This document shows, in pieces, positions 34,386-43,751 of a stretch of DNA of 64,000 nt. The translations under genes and the position numbers were made by a program. Under the pieces are notes generated by a model that saw nothing but the letters and a program-made list of their open reading frames with translations, ran no database searches and had not been told where the DNA came from. Position 1 is the stretch's first letter. Every line of letters starts with the position of its first letter. The DNA lies in the NCBI RefSeq assembly GCF_032883915.1, contig NZ_CP120717.1, forward strand, positions 6,362,001 through 6,426,000, given 5' to 3'. This DNA is from Endozoicomonas sp. 8E (lineage in GTDB: Bacteria > Pseudomonadota > Gammaproteobacteria > Pseudomonadales > Endozoicomonadaceae).

Positions 34386-35984
34386 TTATTCTTCAACAAC
34401 CCCCTGCTTGCGCAGGTAATCGTCGTAAGTTCCATGGAAATCGACGATGCCATTTTCGGTAATTTCAATGATGCGGGTCGCCAGAGACGATACAAACTGA
34501 CGATCATGGCTGACAAAGATCAGTGTGCCCGGATAGTTTTCCAACGCCAGGTTCAAAGATTCAATGGATTCCATATCCATGTGGTTAGTCGGCTCGTCCA
34601 TTAGCAATACGTTAGGCTTTTGTTGAATCAGTTTACCGAACAACATACGGCCCTGCTCACCACCGGAAATAACGCGGACTGACTTTTTGATGTCGCTCTG
34701 GGAGAACAGCATACGGCCCAGAACACCACGGATTACCTGCTCGTCGTCGCCTTCGTTCATCCACTGACTCATCCAGTCGAACAGGTTCATATCCTTATCG
34801 AACTCGTCGCTGTGGTTCTGGGCGTAGTAACCGATATCAGCGTTTTCAGACCACTGGATAGTGCCGCCCTTTGGTGTCATCTTACCGGCCAGAGTATGCA
34901 GCAGTGTGGACTTGCCAATACCGTTCTGACCAATGATGGCAATGCGCTCACCCACTTCAACCATCAGGTCAACGTCGTTGAACAGCATGCTGTCCTGATA
35001 ACCCTGAGACATTTTTTCCATCACCAGCGCATTCCGGAACAGTTTCTTTTCCTGTTCAAAACGGATAAACGGATTCTGTCGGCTGGAAGGTTTAACCTCT
35101 TCGAGCTTGATCTTGTCGATCAGCTTGGCTCTGGAGGTCGCTTGCTTGGCTTTGGAAGCATTGGCAGAAAAGCGACTGACAAAACTCTGAAGCTCGGCAA
35201 TCTGGGCTTTCTTCTTGGCATTGTCAGCCTGCATACGCTCACGAACCTGGGTAGCCGCAATCATGTACTCATCGTAATTACCCGGGAACATTCGCAACTC
35301 ACCGTAGTCCAGATCAGCCATGTGAGTACAGACACTGTTCAGGAAGTGACGGTCGTGGGAAATGATGATCATGGTGCAGTCGCGCTGCTTGAGTATCCCT
35401 TCCAGCCAGCGGATCGCATTGATGTCCAGGTTGTTTGTGGGTTCGTCCAGCAGCATGATGTCCGGATCAGAAAACAATACCTGAGCCAACAGAACACGTA
35501 GCTTCCAGCCCGGAGCAACAGCACTCATTGGACCATAGTGTTGTTCCAGAGGAATATCCAGACCCAGCAGCAGTTCACCGGCGCGGGCTTCAGCGGAATA
35601 ACCGTCCATTTCACCAAACAGAACTTCCAGATCTGCGACACGCATACCTTCTTCTTCCGTCATGTCACTCTTGGCATAAATGCGGTCACGCTCTTCCTTG
35701 ACCTTCCAGAGTTCGGCATGACCCATGATCACGGTATCAATCACCGTGTTTTCTTCATAGGCAAACTGATCCTGATTCAACTTTGCAATTCGCTCGTTGG
35801 GATCGTAGCTGACATTACCGGCAGAGGGTTCCAGTTCGCCACTGATAATTTTCATCAAGGTGGACTTACCACAACCGTTAGCACCAATCAGACCGTAACG
35901 GTTGCCGTCGCCAAATTTGACGGAGATATCTTCAAACAGGGGTTTGTCCCCGAATTGCATGGTCACATTAGACGTTATCAGCAT
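34386..35984 (-). CDS. ybiT: ABC-F family ATPase YbiT
   Basis: Two ATPase cassettes in one 532-residue chain: Walker [10 protein letters not shown] and GQNGIGKST, Walker [11 protein letters not shown] and [10 protein letters not shown]. The first signature is the variant [12 protein letters not shown] typical of YbiT, and the second is [12 protein letters not shown]. The linker ([40 protein letters not shown]) is nearly that of E. coli YbiT. ABC-F proteins act on the ribosome E site. No membrane segments, as expected. It is convergent with the FKBP gene. Confidence 0.95.
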   Translation of the reverse strand: MLITSNVTMQFGDKPLFEDISVKFGDGNRYGLIGANGCGKSTLMKIISGELEPSAGNVSYDPNERIAKLNQDQFAYEENTVIDTVIMGHAELWKVKEERDRIYAKSDMTEEEGMRVADLEVLFGEMDGYSAEARAGELLLGLDIPLEQHYGPMSAVAPGWKLRVLLAQVLFSDPDIMLLDEPTNNLDINAIRWLEGILKQRDCTMIIISHDRHFLNSVCTHMADLDYGELRMFPGNYDEYMIAATQVRERMQADNAKKKAQIAELQSFVSRFSANASKAKQATSRAKLIDKIKLEEVKPSSRQNPFIRFEQEKKLFRNALVMEKMSQGYQDSMLFNDVDLMVEVGERIAIIGQNGIGKSTLLHTLAGKMTPKGGTIQWSENADIGYYAQNHSDEFDKDMNLFDWMSQWMNEGDDEQVIRGVLGRMLFSQSDIKKSVRVISGGEQGRMLFGKLIQQKPNVLLMDEPTNHMDMESIESLNLALENYPGTLIFVSHDRQFVSSLATRIIEITENGIVDFHGTYDDYLRKQGVVEE

Positions 35985-36249
35985 AAACTAGCTCCCCCTT
36001 GGCGATCTGCCTGACCAGACACCCTATACATCATTTAAAAGGTAAACGGCCAATTATTACACAAATGCGCCGTTTTAGTTATCAGAGGTACTCCATACTT
36101 CCCTGTTGACAGTGATAGTGTCTGCCAGCATACGGCTATAGCCTCCCGGTTTGCCGCTGGCAATAGAAGAAGGATCTCACTATCATCAGGTAACTGCCCT
36201 GGGAGGCTGACATACAGGCTTATCCAAAGGAATTAATAATTTATATTCT

Positions 36250-37158
36250 ATGACCATCTTCGCATTTCTTTCAGGCATCCTGTTAACTTGGCTGGTAATG
36301 TCAGGACTTTTGTCCCAGCTGATCAGTCTGATCGTCAATATCTGGTGGCCCCCTTCTAATGGAGAGCGTGGCATGCTGGCTGATCAGTGGCTTTTGAACA
36401 GTGGTGTATCAACTTCTTCCGGCTGGAGGCTGATCGGTTATTGGCGCGAAACTTCCGATTATGGTCATGCCTGTTCCGAGCTGGCAGGTCTGCTTGCCGA
36501 TAAAGCCTGTCTCTCCAATCAGGACAAGGTGCTGGATGTGGGTTTTTCCAGCTACGATCAGCTTTTGGTCTGGCTCGATTATTATCAGGTTGAATCACTC
36601 ACCGCATTGGCTGAAACAGAACAACTACTGGCGGGCGCGCAGGACCAGTGTGATCACTATGACCAGCTAAAGCTGGTAAGAGGCCACGAGCTGGAGCTGG
36701 CCAAGCTGGAGTCAGACTCTTTTGACAAACTACTGGCCCTTGATTGCGCTTACCAGTTTGAAAATAAATCGCGCTTTTTCAACAACGCCAGAAAAGTCCT
36801 TAAGGATGGCGGCAGCCTTACCCTGACCGATATGATACTCAGCCGCCCTTTCAGGGATCGCATGGAACGGAGAATGGTAAAGCTACTGGCAAGGCCCTGT
36901 GGTATCTCCGTGAAAGGCTTAATGATCCGGCAAAAGTATGAATCCCATCTGAAAGAAGCGGGCTTTGAAAAAATTGAGACTGTAGACATCAGTCAGGATG
37001 TTCTCTCTGGCTTCTGCTTCTGGTTCTCGCAGCACTATCGCCAACTGTCGCCTGTTACCCGCCCAAAAGTCTGGATTCGTTTGAGGCTTCTGGTCTGGTT
37101 TATCCGCTGGATGCAACACCGGGGATTGCTGGAATATCACGTCATATCTGCACGATGA
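36250..37158 (+). CDS. Membrane-anchored SAM-dependent methyltransferase-like protein
   Basis: The 302-residue protein has an N-terminal membrane helix (IFAFLSGILLTWLVMSGLLS) and a Rossmann methyltransferase fold: VLDVGFSSYDQLLVWLDYYQ is motif I (normally DVGCGxG), FDKLLALDCAYQFENKSRFF motif IV, and RKVLKDGGSLTLTDM motif V-VI. Ending (WIRLRLLVWFIRWMQHRGLL) is amphipathic. The altered glycine loop leaves catalytic activity uncertain. It lies near the RpoE-ChrR lipid genes and could modify a lipid or quinone; that is inference. Confidence 0.7.
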   Translation: MTIFAFLSGILLTWLVMSGLLSQLISLIVNIWWPPSNGERGMLADQWLLNSGVSTSSGWRLIGYWRETSDYGHACSELAGLLADKACLSNQDKVLDVGFSSYDQLLVWLDYYQVESLTALAETEQLLAGAQDQCDHYDQLKLVRGHELELAKLESDSFDKLLALDCAYQFENKSRFFNNARKVLKDGGSLTLTDMILSRPFRDRMERRMVKLLARPCGISVKGLMIRQKYESHLKEAGFEKIETVDISQDVLSGFCFWFSQHYRQLSPVTRPKVWIRLRLLVWFIRWMQHRGLLEYHVISAR

Positions 37159-37174
37159 TGACAGTTATGTTTCA

Positions 37175-37197
37175 TTATCCACAAATATTGTGGATAA
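37175..37197. promoter_or_regulatory. Paired perfect DnaA boxes
   Basis: TTATCCACA at 37175-37183 and its complement TGTGGATAA at 37189-37197 face each other across five bases. Another TGTGGATAA lies at 37334-37342. All match the strict DnaA consensus. Further copies are at 33423, 33842 and 54409. DnaA binding is inferred from sequence alone. Confidence 0.5.
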
Positions 37198-37226
37198 CCT
37201 TGTGACTTCTTTCTGGATACATTTGG

Positions 37227-37252
37227 AAGCCCCATTAAATGGGGTTTTTTTA
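37227..37252 (+). terminator. Rho-independent terminator after the methyltransferase gene
   Basis: AAGCCCCATT pairs with AATGGGGTTT in a short hairpin followed by a run of seven T. It lies about 70 bases after the stop codon at 37158. Confidence 0.85.
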
Positions 37253-37383
37253 TTATCTGATCAAAAAACAACCAGTCAGTTCTGTGAATATTTTAAGCCT
37301 GTCGTTTAAATTCAGTTCTCGAAATGCAAAGGGTGTGGATAACCCATGCAACCCGTAAGACTCCCTATAATTTAATGACTCAC

Positions 37384-38037
37384 TCAAAGCTGGAAGAAGG
37401 GTTGCAGAAGCCTGGGAACGAGACCATTGAATCGTAAAGGTGCATCAGTAGCAATCAGACAAATGCAGTCTTCACCGGTGTCTGCCACCGGTTGGTGTTG
37501 AACATCCGGGTCCAGATCGGCTACGTCGCCAGCGCAGAATCGACCCAGCTCATCAGAATAGGAACCCCTCAATACCATGGTAAGTTCTGAACCGGTATGC
37601 CCGTGGGAAGGCATGCAGGTGCCCGGTGCGATCTTTAAGAGCCTCAGGTTACTACTGCCGGATGCTGGCAGTACGAATTGCTTCAGGCCCGGAGCCATAT
37701 ACCTCCAGTGCAGATCGTCCAGGTAATACCCGAGCAATGGTCTGAAGGGAGCCGGTACATCGGCATCGTCCGGTATATTCTGCTCCTGCCTGCTGTTGAC
37801 AGGAGCCTGCTCAGTGTCATCAAGTAGAGCAAGAATGTCGTCTTTAGCACGGTCAGACATGGGTGCTGGCTCTAGCTCTTCCAGTAAACTGATACCGATT
37901 AGTTCAGCTTCCTGAACCTGTTGTCTGCAATGACTGCAAACACTCAGATGAGCAGCAACCACAGTAGCAATGGCATCAGCCAGACTGCCCGCAGAGTAGC
38001 TCATCAGGGTGCTGAGGTCAGGGTGATGTGTAGTCAT
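37384..38037 (-). CDS. chrR: ChrR-type zinc anti-sigma factor with C-terminal cupin
   Basis: The N-terminal anti-sigma domain has the zinc motif H-x3-C-x2-C at His30, Cys34 and Cys37 (AAHLSVCSHCRQQ), plus His near residue 4-5, as in Rhodobacter ChrR. The C-terminal cupin (LRLLKIAPGTCMPSHGHTGS, ELTMVLRGSYSDELGRF, DLDPDVQHQPVADTG) supplies the second metal site needed to sense singlet oxygen. Length 217 aa is normal. Its start overlaps the sigma factor stop (ATGA), showing translational coupling. It holds the sigma factor inactive until photo-oxidative stress. Confidence 0.93.
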   Translation of the reverse strand: MTTHHPDLSTLMSYSAGSLADAIATVVAAHLSVCSHCRQQVQEAELIGISLLEELEPAPMSDRAKDDILALLDDTEQAPVNSRQEQNIPDDADVPAPFRPLLGYYLDDLHWRYMAPGLKQFVLPASGSSNLRLLKIAPGTCMPSHGHTGSELTMVLRGSYSDELGRFCAGDVADLDPDVQHQPVADTGEDCICLIATDAPLRFNGLVPRLLQPFFQL

Positions 38038-38591
38038 TTTAACCCTCCCGCCTGACTACGAAGTTTGTTGAAAGCCAGTCTCAAGCCTGACTTGACACTG
38101 CCCAGTGGCATGTCCATGTCTTCAGAGATTTCCCGGTGGCTTTTTCCTTCGTAGTAGACTTTATACACCAGCTGGGCCTGTTGTTGAGGCAGGCTTTTCA
38201 GAGCGGACTTGATCTTTTCTGAATCAAGCTCTGTCATGGCTGGCTCAAAATGGCTTTCCGGGTAATTATCCAACGGTGTCATCAAGTCCGCTTTTTCCTT
38301 TCTTAACCGATCAATCCACAGGTTGCGCGCAATCCGGAAAATCCAGGTGGACGCCGTGGATTTCTCGGGGTCGTAACTTTTGCAATGTCTCCAGACAGAG
38401 AGCATGGTTTCCTGAACCAGCTCTTCAGCCATTTCTCCGTGTGCGCCTTTAGTCATCAAGTGTCTTTTGAGTCTGGGTGCAAAAAAACTATACAGGAGCG
38501 CAAACGTTTGTTTGTCCCGGTAGCGGCCCAGATCAACCAATGACTGCTTGAGCTTGTCTGGCATTTCAGAGTGACTGTTTTCTGAATCCAT
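38034..38591 (-). CDS. rpoE: RpoE-type ECF sigma factor (ECF11, ChrR partner)
   Basis: Region 2 (FALLYSFFAPRLKRHLMTKG, VQETMLSVWRHCKSYDPEKS, STASTWIFRIARNLWIDRLR) and region 4 (LPQQQAQLVYKVYYEGKSHR, EISEDMDMPLGSVKSGLRLA) are complete. The open frame begins at 38714, but that lies upstream of the likely promoter at 38682-38656. I therefore place the start at the ATG at 38591 (MDSENSHSEMPDKLK, 185 aa), which gives the usual length. The gene is coupled to chrR and divergent from the lipid-modification operon. Confidence 0.9.
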   Translation of the reverse strand: MDSENSHSEMPDKLKQSLVDLGRYRDKQTFALLYSFFAPRLKRHLMTKGAHGEMAEELVQETMLSVWRHCKSYDPEKSTASTWIFRIARNLWIDRLRKEKADLMTPLDNYPESHFEPAMTELDSEKIKSALKSLPQQQAQLVYKVYYEGKSHREISEDMDMPLGSVKSGLRLAFNKLRSQAGGLK

Positions 38592-38655
38592 TGTGCTTTT
38601 GTTCGTAGATGGACTTATCATCAGGATATAGTGTGTCCAGCTCATTTGTCTCTCT

Positions 38656-38682
38656 TTACGCAATGAAACGTCGTTTGGATCA
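38656..38682 (-). promoter_or_regulatory. RpoE (ECF11) promoter of rpoE-chrR
   Basis: TGATCC (38682-38677) and CGTAA (38660-38656) are separated by exactly 16 bases, the known promoter consensus for sigma factors of the Rhodobacter RpoE-ChrR type. It predicts a transcript start near 38649 and autoregulation of the operon. Confidence 0.85.
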
Positions 38683-38706
38683 TCTGGATTCCGATTTTTT
38701 AGTGAG

Positions 38707-38733
38707 TGATCCAAATAAATCGTTATAGCGTAA
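38707..38733 (+). promoter_or_regulatory. RpoE (ECF11) promoter of the lipid-modification operon
   Basis: TGATCC (38707-38712) and CGTAA (38729-38733), again 16 bases apart, point toward the oxidoreductase gene. The two promoters are 24 bases apart and divergent. This site also shows that the oxidoreductase start at 38706 is too far upstream. Confidence 0.87.
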
Positions 38734-38765
38734 AAATATTGAAGATTATGTTTACAGGTCGCCCT

Positions 38766-40163
38766 ATGACAGCTAAAGGACTCAGCATTGCTGTAATTGG
38801 ATCAGGCATCAGTGGGCTTTCCAGCGCCTGGTTATTGTCCAAGCAGCATCAAATCACCTTATTTGAAAAAGATGATCGTTTTGGAGGTCACAGTAACACG
38901 GTGATGGTTCAGGATGATGATCAGTCTATACCCGTGGATACCGGTTTTATTGTCTTCAATGATAAAACTTACCCCAATCTAACGGCACTTTTTGACCACT
39001 TGGATGTACCTGTCACCAATACGGATATGTCTTTTGCGGTTTCCATGAATAAAGGACGGACTGAATATTCCGGAACAGACCTGAATGGACTCTTTGCCCA
39101 AAGATTGAATGCTGTTAAGCCCGGATTTCTGAAAATGTTGCTGGATATTTTCCGGTTCTATCAGTCCAGTGCAGAGTTAATGAAAAAGCTGGACCCATCA
39201 GTCACGCTCCGGGAACTGCTCACTGGTCGGGGCTACAGCCAACGTTTTATAGATGATCACCTGGTTCCGATGGGGGCGGCTATCTGGTCAACGCCATCCG
39301 ATCGAATGCTGGATTATCCCGCCCTGGCTTTTATGCGTTTTTGCAAGAATCACGGCTTACTGCAGCTGACAAATCGTCCTCAGTGGCAAACTGTCAATGG
39401 CGGTAGCAAAGAATATGTTCGCCGCATTCTGGATGACATGGACGGCCTGGCCATCAAGAATCGCTGCGTTCGAAAGGTCAAGCGCCATGCTGACCGGGTT
39501 ATCATTACCGATTTGCAGGGAGATACTCACGAGTTTGATCATGTTGTCATGGCCTGTCACGCAGATACTTCTCTGGCAATGTTGAGCGAGCCCAGTGAGT
39601 TGGAACAATTACTGTTGGGTTCGTTCAGTTTCCAGCGTAACCGGGCTATTTTGCACAGTGATGAACGACTAATGCCTTCCCGTAAAAGAGCCTGGGCGAG
39701 CTGGAACTACTTTGGCACCCAGAGCAATGAAGGTCCTTCCGTCACTTACTGGATGAATCGTCTTCAGCAGCTGGAAGGTCTTCCTCTGTTTGTCACTCTC
39801 AACCCTTCCACAGAGCCTGAATCTATTCATGGTTGCTACCTTTACGACCACCCTGTGTTTGATCGAAATGCTCTGGAGGCACAGTCAAGATTATGGGAGT
39901 TACAGGGCCGTAATCGTACATGGTTCTGTGGCGCCTGGTTTGGTTACGGTTTTCATGAAGACGGCCTTCAATCCGGGCTGGCCGTTGCGGAAGCACTGGG
40001 TGGAAAAAGAAGACCCTGGTCTGTTGAAAACCAGAATGACAGGTTGATCTGGCCCGAACATGGTATCGGGAAAAGGCCGGTTACTCTTTTTGCAAACCAC
40101 AGTACAAGCAACATTACCAACAACGTTACGGACAGCAGTGTCAGTAACGGGAGGCGGACATGA
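38766..40163 (+). CDS. FAD-dependent amine-oxidase-like oxidoreductase of the cfa operon
   Basis: The 465-residue protein starts with a dinucleotide fold (IAVIGSGISGLSSAWLLSKQ, then FEKDDRFGGHSNTV) followed by VDTGFIVFNDKTYPNLTALF. It ends with the FAD-binding WFCGAWFGYGFHEDGLQSGL. The start is set at 38766 because the RpoE promoter lies at 38707-38733. Homologues are regularly encoded with DUF1365 and CFA-synthase genes and belong to RpoE-ChrR regulons; a role in fatty-acid modification (as proposed for UfaD- or FufL-like furan or unsaturated lipid pathways) is plausible but not shown here. The stop overlaps the next start. Confidence 0.88.
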   Translation: MTAKGLSIAVIGSGISGLSSAWLLSKQHQITLFEKDDRFGGHSNTVMVQDDDQSIPVDTGFIVFNDKTYPNLTALFDHLDVPVTNTDMSFAVSMNKGRTEYSGTDLNGLFAQRLNAVKPGFLKMLLDIFRFYQSSAELMKKLDPSVTLRELLTGRGYSQRFIDDHLVPMGAAIWSTPSDRMLDYPALAFMRFCKNHGLLQLTNRPQWQTVNGGSKEYVRRILDDMDGLAIKNRCVRKVKRHADRVIITDLQGDTHEFDHVVMACHADTSLAMLSEPSELEQLLLGSFSFQRNRAILHSDERLMPSRKRAWASWNYFGTQSNEGPSVTYWMNRLQQLEGLPLFVTLNPSTEPESIHGCYLYDHPVFDRNALEAQSRLWELQGRNRTWFCGAWFGYGFHEDGLQSGLAVAEALGGKRRPWSVENQNDRLIWPEHGIGKRPVTLFANHSTSNITNNVTDSSVSNGRRT

Positions 40164-41014
40164 AGTCAGCGGTCTATTGGGGGCAGTTGATGCATAACCG
40201 TATTCGGCCCCGGAAGCACCGTTTCAGTTACCGGGTGGCTTCCTGGCTTATCGATCTGGATGAGCTGAATCAGCTTGATAACGAGCTAAAGCTGTTTTCA
40301 GTGAGCCGATTCAACCTACTCTCTTTCCATCCAAAAGACTTTGCTGACGGTTCCGGAAACTGTCTCAAAACCCAGGCAACCGAGCTTTTGTCGGCACATG
40401 ATATACCGACACCTGAGCGAATCTTTATGCTGTGTTACCCCAGAGTGCTTGGCTACATCTTTAATCCTCTGACGGTCTATTACTGTCTGGACTCAGATGA
40501 GAAACTGTCTACCCTTATCTATGAAGTGTCCAACACCTTTGGTGAACGACACAGTTACGTTATTCCGATAGCAAACAGTGAGGGTAAAAAAACAACCTTT
40601 CACCAGTCCGTCAAGAAGCAACTTCACGTTTCACCCTTTTTTGAAACCGAATGTGAATACCGTTTCAAGGCTCACTTGCCCGACCAGATTCTGAAACTGG
40701 GCATTCATCTGCATAATGCTGACGGTCGGCTATTTGCAGCCGTTCTCAAAGGCGAGCGACAGGCGCTCAGTGATCTGAACATTCTCAGGCAGTTTTTTGT
40801 TCTGCCATTGCAGGCTTTCAAGGTGACTCTGGCCATTCATTGGGAAGCTCTCCGGCTTTTCATTAAAGGTATTCGGGTCGTTCGACATGTTCCAAAAGAT
40901 CGCTTCTTCAGTTGGAGTCGCGGCATCACAAACCGATTGAGTAGCACTGTGGAACAGACAGGAAAAACAACAACCATGAACGAACAAAAAAAGTACCAGA
41001 AACAGGGGGCATAA
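40160..41014 (+). CDS. DUF1365 protein of the cfa operon
   Basis: The 284-residue protein has the DUF1365 features: VYWGQLMHNRIRPRKHRFSY at the start, FNLLSFHPKDFADG, MLCYPRVLGYIFNPLTVYYC in the middle and EVSNTFGERHSYVI. The family is always found with the FAD oxidoreductase and CFA synthase and is thought to act on the same membrane lipids; its reaction is not established. It overlaps the upstream gene by four bases and abuts the next. Confidence 0.92.
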   Translation: MKSAVYWGQLMHNRIRPRKHRFSYRVASWLIDLDELNQLDNELKLFSVSRFNLLSFHPKDFADGSGNCLKTQATELLSAHDIPTPERIFMLCYPRVLGYIFNPLTVYYCLDSDEKLSTLIYEVSNTFGERHSYVIPIANSEGKKTTFHQSVKKQLHVSPFFETECEYRFKAHLPDQILKLGIHLHNADGRLFAAVLKGERQALSDLNILRQFFVLPLQAFKVTLAIHWEALRLFIKGIRVVRHVPKDRFFSWSRGITNRLSSTVEQTGKTTTMNEQKKYQKQGA

Positions 41015-42322
41015 ATGTTGGATATCTCAGGAAAAACCCTGTCGCAGAATGGATTGCCTCCCGGGCAGAGTGCAGCTAACCTCCATAGTGAAAGAAGCGC
41101 CCATAACAAAGGAAATACCTTTGGCGAAAGTGAATTGTTTCTCAATAAAACATCGTCCAAAGCTGTTAATTGGCTGGTTAAACGGTTGCAGAAGGCTTCG
41201 CTGAGTCGTATTGAGTTAGTGCAAAAGAACAGTGTCATAAAAGTAGGTTCGTCTCTGCGGGACGTTCCCATTGCCAGAGTCATGATTAATCGTCCTTTCA
41301 GCATGCTCCTGGCAGCCAACCGGGGGATCATCGGGCTGGCAGAATCTTACATGAAAGGCGACTGGGATACGCCAGACCTGCAGGCTCTACTGGACTGGGG
41401 AATGTTCAATGAAAAGCAGATAGACAGGCAATTTTCCTCAAACTGGCTGTTTCGAAAGCTGCATCGTTTAAGTCATCTTTTAAACAACAATAGTCGTTCA
41501 GGGAGCCGTCGCAATATTGCTGCCCATTATGATCTGGGCAATGACTTCTACCGGTTGTGGCTGGATGACTCCATGACCTATTCCAGTGCCTTATTCAGCG
41601 ACAACAATGAAACACTTGAACAGGCTCAGGCCAATAAATACAAACGGGTACTGGACTGGCTGGATGTGATGCCAGAGCATTCCGTGCTGGAGATTGGTTG
41701 TGGCTGGGGAGGCTTTGCCCGGTCACTACAGCAGCAGGGAGGACAGAATTATTCGGGAGTGACGCTGTCCAGAGAGCAGTTACAGTTTGCCCGTGATTCG
41801 CTTCAGCTGGATGCCGGTTTCAACTTTCAGCTAAAGGATTACCGGGATATCCAGGGACAGTACGACCGCATTGTCTCCATAGAGATGTTAGAAGCCGTAG
41901 GAGAGAACCACTGGCCCATTTATTTCCGGAAAGTGTTTGATGCCCTCAAGCCTGGCGGAGTGGCAGTGATTCAGGTGATTACCATTGATGAAGAGCGCTT
42001 CAGCGATTATCGGGCGGAGGCCGACTTTATTCAGCGTTATATCTTCCCGGGCGGCATGCTCCCGACCGACCAGGTGATCCAGGATCAATGTCATCAGGCA
42101 GGTCTGAATATCGAGAACACTCATTCCTTTGGCCGTGATTACGCCAGAACACTTTCAATCTGGGCTGAATCATTCAGACAACACTGGCCAGAGATTGTGA
42201 CTCTGGGCTTTGACGAACATTTTAAACGTATGTGGTTGTTCTACCTGGCTTATTGTGAAGCCGGCTTTAAGCAGGACAGTATTGACGTGAGACTTTATCG
42301 AATCAGTAAGCCGGGTTTATGA
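41015..42322 (+). CDS. cfa: Cyclopropane-fatty-acyl-phospholipid synthase
   Basis: A 435-residue SAM enzyme adding a methylene group to unsaturated acyl chains in the membrane. RRNIAAHYDLGNDFYRLWLD, MTYSSALFSDNNETLEQAQ, the SAM loop VLEIGCGWGGFARSL, IVSIEMLEAVGENHWPIYF and RYIFPGGMLPTDQVI are all in place. The long N-terminal part with VMINRPFSMLLAANRGIIGL is normal for CfaA types. Control by the RpoE promoter at 38707 fits the known singlet-oxygen regulon, in which cfaA is a core member. Confidence 0.96.
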   Translation: MLDISGKTLSQNGLPPGQSAANLHSERSAHNKGNTFGESELFLNKTSSKAVNWLVKRLQKASLSRIELVQKNSVIKVGSSLRDVPIARVMINRPFSMLLAANRGIIGLAESYMKGDWDTPDLQALLDWGMFNEKQIDRQFSSNWLFRKLHRLSHLLNNNSRSGSRRNIAAHYDLGNDFYRLWLDDSMTYSSALFSDNNETLEQAQANKYKRVLDWLDVMPEHSVLEIGCGWGGFARSLQQQGGQNYSGVTLSREQLQFARDSLQLDAGFNFQLKDYRDIQGQYDRIVSIEMLEAVGENHWPIYFRKVFDALKPGGVAVIQVITIDEERFSDYRAEADFIQRYIFPGGMLPTDQVIQDQCHQAGLNIENTHSFGRDYARTLSIWAESFRQHWPEIVTLGFDEHFKRMWLFYLAYCEAGFKQDSIDVRLYRISKPGL

Positions 42323-42344
42323 AGCAGGCAGGGAGGTCATATTT

Positions 42345-42890
42345 ATGCGGGAAGCAATACAGAAACGTTACAGGCAGGACCAACCTGTTCTGACCATTGA
42401 ACAATATTTCCAGGGCACCACCTATGCCTGGGGTGAGTTTGTTGATCGCTTCGGTAAAGTACAGAACTACTTTGAAGTCATCATGAAAGGTCGAATAGAA
42501 GACAATATACTAATACTGGATGAAGACTTTATTTATGAAGATGGCACTGCATCCAACCGGCTGTGGAAAATAAAAATACTGGATGACAGCCACTATGAAG
42601 GTCAGGCAGATGATTTGATCGGTCTGGCCACAGGCAGCAGTCAGGGCAACACCTTTAACTGGACCTATAAAATGAATTTACCCATCAAGGGAATCAACTG
42701 GCAGGTGAAATTTGATGACTGGCTGTTCCTGCAGGAAAATGGCCAGATTCTCAATATTGCTGATGTCAGCAAATGGGGATTCAGGCTGGGCACCCTGACC
42801 TTCTATTTCAGTAAAGACCCTTCGCTGATCAGTACCTCATCGTTGGAAAAGCTACAACCTTCGAACACAGAATCAGAGAAGGAACAATGA
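42345..42890 (+). CDS. DUF3833 protein
   Basis: The 181-residue protein has the DUF3833 pattern LTIEQYFQGTTYAWGEFVDR, FEVIMKGRIEDNILILDEDF, YEDGTASNRLWKI and KWGFRLGTLTFYFSKD. The family is usually a periplasmic lipoprotein-like barrel; this copy has no signal peptide at the predicted start. It is encoded between the CFA synthase and the SDR, overlapping the latter by four bases. Probably a lipid-handling accessory protein. Confidence 0.88.
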   Translation: MREAIQKRYRQDQPVLTIEQYFQGTTYAWGEFVDRFGKVQNYFEVIMKGRIEDNILILDEDFIYEDGTASNRLWKIKILDDSHYEGQADDLIGLATGSSQGNTFNWTYKMNLPIKGINWQVKFDDWLFLQENGQILNIADVSKWGFRLGTLTFYFSKDPSLISTSSLEKLQPSNTESEKEQ

Positions 42891-43660
42891 ACAAACTCCC
42901 GTCTCTGAAAAACAAGGTAATCTGGATTACCGGCGCCAGTCAGGGAATCGGTCGCCAGCTAGCTTTAACGATGGCCCGCCAAGGTGGCACGGTCATAGCC
43001 ACGGCCCGAAGCTTCGGCAATCTGGACAGGCTGCAGAATGAAGCACTTGATCTGGAGGGAATTATTATCCCTCTACCCGCCGACGTGACCCGTCATGATG
43101 AGGTAACGCGGGTAGCCGAGGAGATTATGAGCCGCTTTGGTCAGGTGGATATTGCCGTATTGAATGCAGGCACATTTATCAAGACAGCAGGCATGGATTT
43201 CAGATCCACCCATATGCGTCAACACTTCGAATTGAATGTGATGGGCGTCTGTCATTGTCTGGATGCGTTAATCCCAACGATGGTGAACCAGCAGTCGGGA
43301 ACCCTGGCGATTAATGCCTCGCTGGCCGGCTATCGTGGTTTACCTGCGGCCGCCGCCTATGGAGCCAGCAAGGCGGCTCTGATCAATATGGCTGAGTCCC
43401 TGTACACGGATCTGAAACCGAAAGGTGTGGATATCAAACTGATCAATCCGGGATTTGTAAAAACCCCTCTGACGGATAAAAACACCTTTGAAATGCCTTT
43501 TTTGATGGATGTTGAGCCGGCAGCGGAAGCTATTCTGCGCGGTTTAAATGGCAAACATTTTGAGATTCGATTTCCGAAGGTGTTTGGCATGATGATGGGA
43601 ATGCTCAGAATTTTGCCCTATAGGGCCTATTTTGGTGTGACCCGTCGGCTGAATCAATAA
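42887..43660 (+). CDS. Short-chain dehydrogenase/reductase of the cfa operon
   Basis: A 257-residue classical SDR: cofactor motif TGASQGIGRQLALTMARQGG, IAVLNAG, catalytic Ser in INASLAG and Tyr/Lys in YGASKAALINMAESLY. It would reduce or oxidise a keto/hydroxy group using NAD(P). A helix near the end (MMMGMLRILPYRAYFG) may attach it to the membrane. It is the last intact gene of the RpoE-driven operon. Confidence 0.92.
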   Translation: MNKLPSLKNKVIWITGASQGIGRQLALTMARQGGTVIATARSFGNLDRLQNEALDLEGIIIPLPADVTRHDEVTRVAEEIMSRFGQVDIAVLNAGTFIKTAGMDFRSTHMRQHFELNVMGVCHCLDALIPTMVNQQSGTLAINASLAGYRGLPAAAAYGASKAALINMAESLYTDLKPKGVDIKLINPGFVKTPLTDKNTFEMPFLMDVEPAAEAILRGLNGKHFEIRFPKVFGMMMGMLRILPYRAYFGVTRRLNQ

Positions 43661-43751
43661 TAGTCTCTTCAGGTTGTGCCAGAATGGACTCATCGGCGCC
43701 CTGTTTCGGAGACTCGGGAGGCTGACCAACCAACAACAGATCTGGCTCCTT

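Noticed and set aside
34812-36014. Long plus-strand ORFs opposite ybiT
   Set aside because: They are shadows of a highly conserved ABC-F gene.
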